Below, piece after piece: positions 1 through 5,557 of a stretch of DNA of 18,097 nucleotides. How positions within the stretch are numbered: position 1 is the stretch's first letter; every line of letters begins with the position of its first letter. The DNA lies in the NCBI GenBank assembly GCA_965366365.1, contig CBDUEV010000056.1:1-18097 (forward strand), written 5' to 3'. The notes under the pieces are model-generated. The model had not been told where the DNA came from. It was given only the letters and a program-made list of their open reading frames with translations, and did no database searches. A program made the translations under genes and the position numbers. This stretch comes from CBDUEV01 sp965366365 (GTDB lineage Bacteria > Actinomycetota > Acidimicrobiia > Spongiisociales > JAENVV01).

Positions 1-54
1 TCGAAATGCAGTAAGGGTTCACGCCCTTCGAGGGTTCGAATCCCTCCCCCTCCG
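1..54 (+). tRNA. tRNA-Ser(CGA), 5' part outside window
   Basis: This is the 3' part of a serine tRNA. It begins at T33, with anticodon CGA at 2-4 and the 3' anticodon stem TGCAG at 7-11. A long variable arm follows (AAGGG/CCCTT), then the T arm GAGGG-TTCGAAT-CCCTC at 30-46, the acceptor strand CCCCTCC at 47-53 and discriminator G54. CCA is not encoded. The long variable arm and G73 identify serine. It would read UCG codons. The variable arm and part of the T arm are identical to those of the tRNA-Ser(GGA) gene at 1421-1509. Confidence 0.93.
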
Positions 55-90
55 CTGTGATCTCCCTGCGGGGCGATCCTCATGATGGCC

Positions 91-110
91 CTGCCTGCGC
101 ACCCAGGCAG
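91..110. terminator. hairpin after tRNA-Ser(CGA), possible terminator
   Basis: CTGCCTG at 91-97 pairs perfectly with CAGGCAG at 104-110 across a 6-nt loop. It sits between the tRNA end and the 3' end of the convergent hydrolase gene, where a bidirectional terminator would be expected. There is no T-tract, so the terminator call is tentative. The rest of 55-144 shows nothing else. Confidence 0.4.
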
Positions 111-144
111 ACGGCTACCAGTCACCCCTTGGCATCGATGGCGG

Positions 145-834
145 TCACCCGTCCAGACGGCCCGCCAGACCTTCGATGTGGGTGAGGACCCGGCTCGCCT
201 TCGTGTGGGTTCCGAGGTGGGTCGAGTCCAGCACCGCCGTCGGCCATCCTCGGGCCGCTGCCTCGGCAGCCTCAGCCTCATAGGCAGTGCTGAGACGCAG
301 GTAGGCGCACGGGCCTTTCGCCCACCCATCCGGAACGGCGACGTCGAGGTCGTAGAAGGAGCGAGGTAGGTGAGGCATGTCGGCGCGAAGTTCCGCTTCG
401 TCCGCCGGGTCGGCGAGCAACTGCCTCACCACCTCGGGCGGCCACCAATCCAGCCAGGGGGCGAGAAGACCATCGGTGGTGTGCTCGTTCAGCAAATCCC
501 TCATGGCGTCGGGCGTCCGGTGGGCACCGGTGCGGGGCGGGACGACCGCGTCCACGAAGACAAGGCCCGCCAGGCGGTCCAACCCGCGGCCGATGGTCGG
601 CAGGAAGGCTCCGGCGCCGGAGTGGCCGATCACCAGAGCCGGCGACGTCGAGGTCCTTGCGGCCGCCGTCGCCAGTCGAACATACCGCTCGTGGGGCGAC
701 GGAGAGGACGCCATCGAAGTCAGATCCGGCAAGGCCACCTCGTGACCGCGCCGGGCTGCTTCGGTCGCGACTCGTCTCAGTGACGACGGCCCGACCAACG
801 GGCTGTGAACGAAGAGCAGTGACAGCTCGAGCAT
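145..834 (-). CDS. alpha/beta hydrolase
   Basis: A 229-residue protein of the alpha/beta hydrolase fold. The first strand is LSLLFVHSPL (residues 4-13), where FVHSP corresponds to the usual oxyanion 'hG' region. The nucleophile elbow is GHSGAG (70-75), with Ser72 as predicted nucleophile. The acid is probably in the strand ending near Asp203, and His206 or His210 in DSTHLGTH is the likely catalytic histidine. There is no signal peptide, so it should be cytoplasmic. The substrate cannot be told from sequence; the fold includes esterases, thioesterases and C-C hydrolases. The ATG at 834 lies about 7 nt after a TAGGCT -10 box, so the mRNA is probably leaderless and independent of the tadA gene upstream. 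Confidence 0.85.
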   Translation of the reverse strand: MLELSLLFVHSPLVGPSSLRRVATEAARRGHEVALPDLTSMASSPSPHERYVRLATAAARTSTSPALVIGHSGAGAFLPTIGRGLDRLAGLVFVDAVVPPRTGAHRTPDAMRDLLNEHTTDGLLAPWLDWWPPEVVRQLLADPADEAELRADMPHLPRSFYDLDVAVPDGWAKGPCAYLRLSTAYEAEAAEAAARGWPTAVLDSTHLGTHTKASRVLTHIEGLAGRLDG

Positions 835-840
835 GTTCGC

Positions 841-846
841 AGCCTA
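841..846 (-). promoter_or_regulatory. -10 box of the hydrolase gene (leaderless)
   Basis: On the minus strand TAGGCT (846 to 841) precedes the hydrolase ATG at 834 by 6 nt. That spacing places the transcription start at or next to the ATG. No Shine-Dalgarno sequence lies between. I see no convincing -35 box. Confidence 0.45.
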
Positions 847-910
847 GGACGGGTGGGGAATCCCTTCTGACACCCGCCACACTCTCGCCCTCGGCGTGCC
901 CGGGACAGGC

Positions 911-1396
911 TCAGGAGGGATGCGAGCTTCGGCGAGAAGCGAAGAACCCGGTCAACAGAGCCGAGCATTCCTCCTCGCGTATGCCGGCCATCAACTCACA
1001 GCGGTGGTTGAGGCGCGCATCCTGAGGAATGTTGTATAACGACCATGCGGCGCCTGCCTTCGCGTCGGGGGCTCCGTATACCAGCGAGGCGATTCTGCTC
1101 CACACGGCTGCTCCGGCGCACATCGGGCACGGCTCGAGCGTGACGACCAAAGTGTGATCGACCAGCCGCCAGTCACCCGCCCGCTGGGCCGCCGCCGACA
1201 AGACCAGGATCTCTGCGTGGGCAGTCGGGTCATTCCGCTCCTCGCGTCGGTTGTGATCGCGGGCCACGATGCTCCCCGAAGGGTCCAGGAGCACTGCTCC
1301 GATCGGGACGTCGCCGTGATCGAGGGCGGAGCGCGCCTCGACGAGTGCTTCGCCCATGGCGGCATTGAAGAGGGTTTCGGTTCGAGCGGCTGTCAC
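911..1396 (-). CDS. tadA: tRNA adenosine(34) deaminase TadA
   Basis: A 161-residue zinc-dependent deaminase that converts A34 to inosine in tRNA-Arg(ACG), allowing one tRNA to read several CGN codons. The signature is complete. HAE is at 60-62 (zinc ligand His60, proton shuttle Glu62), PCPMC at 89-93 gives zinc ligands Cys90 and Cys93, and NRREERNDPTAHAE covers 49-62, including the active-site Asn. The length is normal for bacterial TadA. The GTG start at 1396 has no Shine-Dalgarno sequence but sits about 9 nt after a TAGTGT -10 box, so it is probably leaderless. A related cytosine or guanine deaminase is the alternative, but the motif spacing favours TadA, as does its place between tRNA genes. 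Confidence 0.92.
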   Translation of the reverse strand: MTAARTETLFNAAMGEALVEARSALDHGDVPIGAVLLDPSGSIVARDHNRREERNDPTAHAEILVLSAAAQRAGDWRLVDHTLVVTLEPCPMCAGAAVWSRIASLVYGAPDAKAGAAWSLYNIPQDARLNHRCELMAGIREEECSALLTGFFASRRSSHPS

Positions 1397-1403
1397 GAGG
1401 CTT

Positions 1404-1410
1404 TACACTA
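1404..1410. promoter_or_regulatory. shared divergent -10 element for tadA and tRNA-Ser(GGA)
   Basis: The heptamer TACACTA reads as TACACT on the plus strand (1404-1409) and TAGTGT on the minus strand (1410-1405). Both match the actinobacterial -10 pattern TA-N3-T. The plus-strand start would fall near 1416, 5 nt before the tRNA. The minus-strand start would fall near 1398-1396, at the tadA GTG. Only 24 bp separate the two genes, so a common promoter core is almost forced. Confidence 0.55.
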
Positions 1411-1420
1411 CGGGTCATCC

Positions 1421-1509
1421 GGAGGGATCGCATAGTCTGGCCTAGTGCGCACGCCTGGAAAGCGTGTAAGGGTTCACGCCCTTCGAGGGTTCAAATCCCT
1501 CTCCCTCCG
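1421..1509 (+). tRNA. tRNA-Ser(GGA)
   Basis: A complete class II tRNA. The acceptor GGAGGGA (1421-1427) pairs with TCCCTCC (1502-1508), and the discriminator is G1509. The anticodon stem is CACGC/GCGTG with loop CTGGAAA, giving anticodon GGA at 1457-1459. A long variable arm (AAGGG/CCCTT) follows, then the T arm GAGGG-TTCAAAT-CCCTC at 1485-1501. CCA is not encoded. It reads UCC and UCU codons. A 27-nt block at 1466-1492 is identical to 11-37 in tRNA-Ser(CGA). Confidence 0.97.
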
Positions 1510-1515
1510 CCGAAC

Positions 1516-1537
1516 CTCTCCCACCTCGGTGGGGGGG
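1516..1537 (+). terminator. GC hairpin downstream of tRNA-Ser(GGA)
   Basis: CCTCTCCCAC (1516-1525 region) can pair with the G-rich run at 1528-1537. The core is CCCACC/GGTGGG, extended by G-C and G-T pairs. It begins 7 nt after the tRNA and has no T-tract. It may be a weak terminator or a 3' processing stop. Confidence 0.35.
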
Positions 1538-1583
1538 CGGCTGGGCTGTGTCGGCACCTGCCCTGACCGGAACGGCCCGCGAC

Positions 1584-1589
1584 TAGCCT
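1584..1589 (+). promoter_or_regulatory. -10 box of tRNA-Ser(TGA)
   Basis: TAGCCT at 1584-1589 fits TA-N3-T and would start transcription near 1596, about 5 nt before the tRNA. This is the same spacing as at tRNA-Ser(GGA). No clear -35 box is visible. Confidence 0.4.
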
Positions 1590-1600
1590 CGTGCTTGCTC

Positions 1601-1688
1601 GGAGGGATGACCGAGCGGTCGAAGGTGACAGTCTTGAAAACTGTTGAGCCCTTTTTGGGTTCCGTGGGTTCGAATCCCACTCCCTCCG
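1601..1688 (+). tRNA. tRNA-Ser(TGA)
   Basis: A complete class II tRNA. The acceptor GGAGGGA (1601-1607) pairs with TCCCTCC (1681-1687), and the discriminator is G1688. The anticodon stem ACAGT/ACTGT encloses loop CTTGAAA, giving anticodon TGA at 1635-1637. The variable arm is GAGCCC/GGGTTC with a T-rich loop. The T arm is GTGGG-TTCGAAT-CCCAC at 1664-1680. CCA is not encoded. It reads UCA and other UCN codons by wobble. Its variable arm differs from those of the other two serine tRNAs here. Confidence 0.97.
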
Positions 1689-1703
1689 CTGTACGCTCGA
1701 AGC

Positions 1704-2069
1704 ATGGCTTTTTCTGTAACGGTCACCGACCACCATCTCGAGGTGTCGTTGGCCGGCCTCGATGCCCTGCTCAATCTGCGGCGACGTCTCAGGTTCCCAC
1801 TTGCGGAGATCGCTCAGGTCGAGATCGCCGTTCGCGGTGAGCTCGCCGACCCCACAGGCGCCACTCTCGCCGCCCGGCGTGAAGGCCGCACCAGCGGAGG
1901 TCGTCGGGTCGGACCGATGCTGGGAGGGACGGCTCAGCGAGAATTCTGGGCGGTCTCGGAGTCGGCCCACGAGGTGGTGTGGATCACCCTGTCGACCGGT
2001 GAATGGTCGGATGTGGTGGTCGAGCACCCGGACCCGGCCGGCTTGGTAGCGCGTCTGACCGAATCCTGA
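1704..2069 (+). CDS. small PH-like-domain protein of unknown function
   Basis: A 121-residue soluble protein. It has two beta-rich halves, LEVSLAGLDALLNLRRRLRF and PLAEIAQVEI near residues 12-42, then REFWAVSESAHEVVWITL and a terminal WSDVVVEHPDP. A basic, Gly/Arg-rich loop lies between them at about residues 57-72. This pattern resembles bacterial PH-domain-like small proteins common in actinobacteria; that assignment is from memory of the family and is not proven. The reading frame is open back into tRNA-Ser(TGA), but a start inside a tRNA is implausible, so I chose the ATG at 1704, 15 nt after the tRNA end. There is no good Shine-Dalgarno sequence, so it may be expressed from the processed tRNA transcript. 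Confidence 0.72.
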   Translation: MAFSVTVTDHHLEVSLAGLDALLNLRRRLRFPLAEIAQVEIAVRGELADPTGATLAARREGRTSGGRRVGPMLGGTAQREFWAVSESAHEVVWITLSTGEWSDVVVEHPDPAGLVARLTES

Positions 2070-2085
2070 GGCCGTACTCCCTCTG

Positions 2086-2105
2086 TGCCCGAGTACGCTC
2101 GGGCA
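2086..2105. terminator. perfect 8-bp hairpin between two plus-strand genes
   Basis: TGCCCGAG (2086-2093) pairs with CTCGGGCA (2098-2105) around a TACG tetraloop. It lies between the stop of the PH-like gene and the Shine-Dalgarno sequence of the split-barrel gene. There is no T-tract. It could be a terminator, an mRNA processing element or a regulator site; the sequence alone does not decide. Confidence 0.45.
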
Positions 2106-2120
2106 TCACCGGGAGGAAGT

Positions 2121-2630
2121 ATGACCACCGCCAAGGACGTGTACCGCTCCAGAGCGACCCCAGAGGAGATCGGCGACCTTCTGGAGCAGGCCCCGAAAAT
2201 GACTGTGGCCACACTCAACGACGATGGAACCATTCACCTCGCCAATGTGATCAGCTACTTCGAGGGCGGCAAGGTGTACTTCGAGACTTCCTCGGTGACG
2301 AAGAAGGCTCGCAATCTCGCCAAACGTCCGACGATATCGATACTCGTCGAAGGGGTGGCCAACTCGACCGGGCGGAGGTTCATGGCGTCGTGCGATGGGA
2401 CGGGGAGGGTGATGACAGGCGAAGCTGCACAGGCCGTGAATCATCGCCTCCGCCGAGCCCACATCGTCGATGACGCCGTCGAGATGGTGGACCAGGCGTG
2501 GGGCGCCCTGGATGACGTAGCCATCGAAATCACTCCCGGTCGGTGGAGATCGTGGGTCGGGGACAAGCTGATGGAAGTGACTCAAGCCGCCCTCGGTTCG
2601 GATATGTCGACGGACGACATCTGGAGGTAG
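2121..2630 (+). CDS. FMN/F420-binding split-barrel (PPOX-like) protein
   Basis: A 169-residue protein of the pyridoxamine 5'-phosphate oxidase-like split-barrel superfamily. The pattern MTVATLNDDGTIHLANVISYFEGGKVYFETSS is split over residues 27-58 and is followed by KKARNLAKRPTISILVEG, the usual strand-turn-strand and cofactor-phosphate contact region. Members use FMN, F420 or heme, and many actinobacterial ones are F420H2-dependent reductases; the cofactor here is unassigned. I chose the ATG at 2121 because GGGAGGAAGT lies directly before it; the upstream ATG-like starts in frame have no such site. It may be cotranscribed with the PH-like gene, but the hairpin at 2086-2105 separates them. 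Confidence 0.82.
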   Translation: MTTAKDVYRSRATPEEIGDLLEQAPKMTVATLNDDGTIHLANVISYFEGGKVYFETSSVTKKARNLAKRPTISILVEGVANSTGRRFMASCDGTGRVMTGEAAQAVNHRLRRAHIVDDAVEMVDQAWGALDDVAIEITPGRWRSWVGDKLMEVTQAALGSDMSTDDIWR

Positions 2631-2662
2631 GCGAACCGCCTCCGTCCTAAGCCGTCGATTTC

Positions 2663-2679
2663 GATCCTGGCCCAGGGTC
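2663..2679. terminator. weak hairpin between convergent genes
   Basis: GATCCTG and CAGGGTC (with one G-T pair) enclose a 3-nt loop in the 66-bp gap between the convergent split-barrel and DnaB-like genes. No T-tract. Offered only as a candidate bidirectional terminator. Confidence 0.25.
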
Positions 2680-2696
2680 GTCGTTCGGTGACCCGA

Positions 2697-3542
2697 TCAG
2701 TCGAACCATCGGCCCAGGTCCGAAAACAGCCGGTATTCGGGAAGGAAGGCCAGGGGGAAGGTCTTCACGGGGCCACCACGGTTCTTGACCACCGACAGTT
2801 CGGCCAGCCCACGCAGTTCCACCGCTTCGGGTTGGTAGTAGTCGCCCCGGTAGAGCATCAACACCAGGTCGGCGCGCTGTTCGAGCATCGGCGTTCCGAG
2901 CAGGTCCCCGAGCTGCGGACGCTTGTCGGCCCGACTCTCGAGCTGACGGTCCAGCTGCGAAACCACCAACACGCTGATCCCCAACTCGGTTGCGATCCGG
3001 GCGATATCCCCGATCTCGTCGCCGAAGCCCGGAAGAAGCTGCACCCAATCGATGACCAGAAGCTCGAGGCCGGCACCCTCGCTGTGCAGGATCTCCGTTT
3101 CGCGTCGGATGCCCCCGAGCGCCAACGAGCGGTTGGCGACGAGGTGCAAGGGAAGGCCGTACAGCTGCCCCGCACCCGTCAGCGCCCGCTGCCAGTCGGC
3201 CGCGGTTCCGGTTGAACGGAAGCGCATGCCATCCAGCCGGGCGGTCGAAGAGAGCAGCGACTCGGTCAAGGCGTAGACGTCGTCGTCCAGGGAGCAGTAG
3301 AGGGCTCCTCCGCCCCGGAGTGCGACGTTGCGTGCAATGTTGAGCGCCAGACTGGTCTTGCCCATTCCCGGTCGCCCCGCCAAGACCGTGACGCCCATGG
3401 GCGGTAGGCCGCCGAGCGTGTCGTCGAGGTCGTGAAACCCCGTGAGCATCCCTAGGGAGCCGATCTCGGCGTCTTCCCAGTACTGGAGAACTCCCACCAG
3501 GCTGTCGGCTAGCGCCATCGATCGAGAAGCTGAATGGGTCAT
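2697..3542 (-). CDS. stand-alone DnaB C-terminal (RecA-fold) ATPase, SOS-box promoter
   Basis: A 281-residue protein matching only the C-terminal helicase domain of DnaB. Walker A is GRPGMGKT (56-63). The Walker B-like strand LLVIDWVQLL (161-170) contains Asp165. The H3/H4-type stretch SQLDRQLESRADKRPQLGDL (195-214) is followed by MLEQRADLVLMLYRGDYY and KNRGGPVKTFPLAFLPEYRLF, a close match to the end of DnaB with its arginine-bearing KxRxGP loop. The DnaB N-terminal domain (about 150-170 residues, which binds primase and forms the collar) is absent. The family's SLEM is replaced by SLDDD. I chose the ATG at 3542 because GGAGGAC lies 5 nt upstream of it. The promoter carries a LexA-type box at 3576-3589, so DNA-damage induction is likely. 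The role in DNA metabolism is inferred; it is probably not the replicative helicase. Confidence 0.88.
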   Translation of the reverse strand: MTHSASRSMALADSLVGVLQYWEDAEIGSLGMLTGFHDLDDTLGGLPPMGVTVLAGRPGMGKTSLALNIARNVALRGGGALYCSLDDDVYALTESLLSSTARLDGMRFRSTGTAADWQRALTGAGQLYGLPLHLVANRSLALGGIRRETEILHSEGAGLELLVIDWVQLLPGFGDEIGDIARIATELGISVLVVSQLDRQLESRADKRPQLGDLLGTPMLEQRADLVLMLYRGDYYQPEAVELRGLAELSVVKNRGGPVKTFPLAFLPEYRLFSDLGRWFD

Positions 3543-3567
3543 CGGGTCCTCCGTTCCAGAACCCCAG

Positions 3568-3573
3568 ACGCTA
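3568..3573 (-). promoter_or_regulatory. -10 box of the DnaB-like gene
   Basis: On the minus strand TAGCGT (3573 to 3568) lies 2 bp downstream of the SOS box and 25 bp before the ATG. The predicted leader of about 18 nt includes the GGAGGAC ribosome site. A LexA box just upstream of the -10 would block RNA polymerase. Confidence 0.5.
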
Positions 3574-3575
3574 CT

Positions 3576-3589
3576 CGAACGTATGTTCG
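3576..3589. promoter_or_regulatory. LexA SOS box
   Basis: CGAACGTATGTTCG is a 14-bp perfect inverted repeat with the core GAAC-N4-GTTC. It matches the known mycobacterial/actinobacterial LexA consensus TCGAAC-N4-GTTCGA at all but the last flanking base; the base before it is T3575 and the base after is T3590. It lies between the divergent DnaB-like and GntR genes, about 34 bp from the former start and 140 bp from the latter, so control of the DnaB-like gene is more likely. Confidence 0.82.
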
Positions 3590-3655
3590 TGTGCGCCTCT
3601 GTGGCGGGCCGATTTTTCGCGCCTTCCTCGAGAAGCGATGCCACGAAGGAGATTA

Positions 3656-3685
3656 TTGGCCCCGAGGGAAGGTCTGTCGGGCCAA
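3656..3685. promoter_or_regulatory. inverted repeat before the GntR gene, possible autoregulatory operator
   Basis: TTGGCCC (3656-3662) and GGGCCAA (3679-3685) are perfect 7-bp inverted arms with a 16-bp spacer. They end 2 bp before a possible -10 box TATGAC (3688-3693). Known operators of YtrA-type GntR regulators are also widely spaced inverted repeats, so autoregulation is plausible. This is inference from position and symmetry. Confidence 0.4.
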
Positions 3686-3729
3686 GGTATGACAAAATGG
3701 GGGCACCCGCCACCCAAGGAGTACCACCG

Positions 3730-4113
3730 ATGACATTGCGGATGGATCCCAACTCGCCAGTGCCGGCCTACGAGCAACTACGGAGCCAACTCGTACGTCT
3801 GGTCATGTCGCAAGTGCTTCCACCTGGCACGCGCCTCTCCACGGTTCGTCAACTGGCGGCCGACCTCGGCCTAGCCAAGGACACCGTGGCCAGGACCTAC
3901 CGGATCCTCGAGGAGAGCGGGGTCATCGAGACCCGTGGCCGAAACGGCACCTTCGTTGCCGAGAGCAGTCCCAATCGATCGGCCGCCGATCGTCGGAAGG
4001 AGCTGGCTGTGGTTGCCGAGGAGTACGCCGTGGCTGCGTTGCAGCTGGGAGCAACCCTCGATGAGGCCACGACGGCACTGGTGGATGCCTTCGAAGAATT
4101 CGGGGAACAATGA
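3730..4113 (+). CDS. GntR-family transcriptional regulator, YtrA-type
   Basis: A 127-residue regulator. The winged helix-turn-helix covers about residues 11-78: PAYEQLRSQLVRLV, then LPPGTRLSTVRQLAADLGLAKDTVARTYRILEESGVIETR split over 30-69, and the wing GRNGTFVA. Only about 50 residues follow, forming helices (EEYAVAALQLG, DEATTALVDAFEEF). This short C-terminus is typical of the YtrA subfamily, which often controls transporters and has no ligand-binding FCD or UTRA domain. The ATG at 3730 is preceded by AAGGAG at 3716-3721. It is followed after 56 bp by the RimB-RimK-deacylase genes in the same direction and could regulate them, although they seem to have their own promoter. Confidence 0.9.
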   Translation: MTLRMDPNSPVPAYEQLRSQLVRLVMSQVLPPGTRLSTVRQLAADLGLAKDTVARTYRILEESGVIETRGRNGTFVAESSPNRSAADRRKELAVVAEEYAVAALQLGATLDEATTALVDAFEEFGEQ

Positions 4114-4135
4114 GGGCCCAACATCGAGACCCCGG

Positions 4136-4141
4136 TACGCT
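4136..4141 (+). promoter_or_regulatory. -10 box of the rimB-rimK operon
   Basis: TACGCT at 4136-4141 fits TA-N3-T. It predicts a start near 4148-4150 and a leader of about 20 nt containing GGGAG (4160-4164) before the GTG at 4170. No -35 box is clear. Read-through from the GntR gene is also possible. Confidence 0.35.
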
Positions 4142-4169
4142 GTCGGCCTTCGGCTGAGCGGGAGTATCG

Positions 4170-4664
4170 GTGGCCGAGAAGAAGGCTCTCAACGCCAAGA
4201 AGAAGGCTCCCGCCAAGAAGCGGGTCAGGAAGCCACGTCCGGCGATCGGCTGGCGGGAGTGGGTTGCGCTGCCCGAGTTGGGGGTCGACGCACTGAAGGT
4301 GAAGGTCGACACCGGGGCGGCCACCTCCGCGTTGCACGTCACCAACCTTCGGGCCCGGTCCACCGAGGAAGGCACATGGCTGGACTTCGTGGTTCACCCC
4401 GTTCAGAGGCAAGCCAAGCCCTCCATCGCCACGGGCGCCTGGCTGGTCGATGAGCGTCCGGTGCGAGACTCGGGAGGACGGTCCGAGGTTCGTCCCGTCA
4501 TTCGAACCACCGTCGAGTTCGGCGGCCGTTCTTATGACATGGAGGTGACTTTGACCCGGCGCGACAACATGGGTTTTCGGATGCTGCTGGGTCGTCAGGG
4601 AATCCGTCGGCGTTTCGTGGTAGATCCCGGACGGTCCTTCCTCACCGGAAAGCCGCCGCAGTGA
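4170..4664 (+). CDS. RimB-like retropepsin-type (ATP-dependent zinc) protease
   Basis: A 164-residue protein of the family once named ATP-dependent zinc protease (DUF785), now known as the retropepsin-like partner of RimK. The signature VDTGAATSALH (46-56) holds the Asp-Thr-Gly active site, with Asp47. The closing MLLGRQGI (138-145) is the second family hallmark. In Pseudomonas, RimB works with RimK in adjusting glutamate tails on ribosomal protein S6. Residues 4-22 are an unusual Lys/Ala/Pro-rich tail, not part of the fold. Start is the GTG at 4170 after GGGAG. The stop overlaps the rimK start by 4 bp (GTGA), so the two are translationally coupled. Confidence 0.88.
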   Translation: MAEKKALNAKKKAPAKKRVRKPRPAIGWREWVALPELGVDALKVKVDTGAATSALHVTNLRARSTEEGTWLDFVVHPVQRQAKPSIATGAWLVDERPVRDSGGRSEVRPVIRTTVEFGGRSYDMEVTLTRRDNMGFRMLLGRQGIRRRFVVDPGRSFLTGKPPQ

Positions 4665-5557
4665 ATATCGGCATCCTGTCACGGAACTCGGCGTTGTATT
4701 CGACCAGGCGACTCGCCGAGGCGGCTGCTCTGCGCGGGCACTCGGTACGCGTGGTGGATTACCTGCGCTGCTACATGGACATCACTTCCAAACGTCCCGC
4801 AGTGCTCCTTGGAGGGCACCCGTTGCGTTTCGATGCGGTCATTCCCCGCATCGGGGCATCGCACACGTTCTATGGCTCGGCTGTGGTGCGCCAGTTCGAG
4901 ATCATGGGTGTTTTCGCGGCCAATACGTCCCAGGCAATCGTTCGATCTCGTGACAAGCTGAGCTCGATGCAGATGCTGGCGCGTTCGGGTCTGGACATGC
5001 CCGTGACCGGGTACGCCCACGCAACCAAGGACATCGATGGTCTCTTGGACATCGTCGGTGGTGCGCCGTTGGTGATCAAACTCCTCGAGGGCACCCAGGG
5101 GATGGGGGTCGTCCTGGCGCCGAGCCGCAAAGCGGCCGAATCTGTGATCGGGGCGTTCCGGCAACTGGACGCCAACATCCTCGTTCAGGAATTCATCGCG
5201 GAAGCCGGCGGGGCAGACGTTCGGGTGTTTGTGATCGACGGCGAGGCCGTTGCGGCGATGAAGCGCCAGGCCTCCTCGGATGAGTTCCGATCGAATCTTC
5301 ATCGGGGCGGTACCGCCACGGTGGTCGAACTCACCGACGCAGAACGCCACGCGGCAGTTCGAGCCGCCGAGATCATGGGCCTGGGAGTGGCCGGGGTGGA
5401 TCTCCTCCAGTCGGATCGGGGTCCGCTGGTACTGGAGGTCAATTCGTCCCCGGGCCTGGAGGGCATCGAAAGTGCCACCGGCATCGACGTGGCAGACAAG
5501 ATCATCACTGCCCTCGAACATCATGAAGGAGAGGCGCGCAAGCGATGGCGACCATGA
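4661..5557 (+). CDS. rimK: RimK-family ATP-grasp glutamate ligase
   Basis: A 298-residue ATP-grasp enzyme, normal length for RimK, which adds glutamate to the C-terminus of ribosomal protein S6. Features include the N-terminal MNIGILSRNSALYSTRRL, the substrate loop PRIGASHTFYG (62-72), the ATP-binding lysine in VIKLLEGTQGMGV (138-150), QEFIAEAGGADVRVFVI (176-192), the RSNLHRGG motif (210-217) and the metal-binding EVNSSPGLEGIE (259-270). The GTG start at 4661 overlaps the rimB stop. It lies between the RimB-like protease and a zinc deacylase, a recurrent gene trio. The actual acceptor in this organism could be S6 or another protein; related ligases act on F420 or small peptides, but the motif set is closest to RimK. 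Confidence 0.92.
   Translation: MNIGILSRNSALYSTRRLAEAAALRGHSVRVVDYLRCYMDITSKRPAVLLGGHPLRFDAVIPRIGASHTFYGSAVVRQFEIMGVFAANTSQAIVRSRDKLSSMQMLARSGLDMPVTGYAHATKDIDGLLDIVGGAPLVIKLLEGTQGMGVVLAPSRKAAESVIGAFRQLDANILVQEFIAEAGGADVRVFVIDGEAVAAMKRQASSDEFRSNLHRGGTATVVELTDAERHAAVRAAEIMGLGVAGVDLLQSDRGPLVLEVNSSPGLEGIESATGIDVADKIITALEHHEGEARKRWRP

Noticed and set aside
3543..3752. Longer N-terminus for the DnaB-like ATPase
   Set aside because: It would cover the SOS box, the -10 box and the GntR start region, and its residues are not like the DnaB N-terminal domain. The ATG at 3542 has a good ribosome site.
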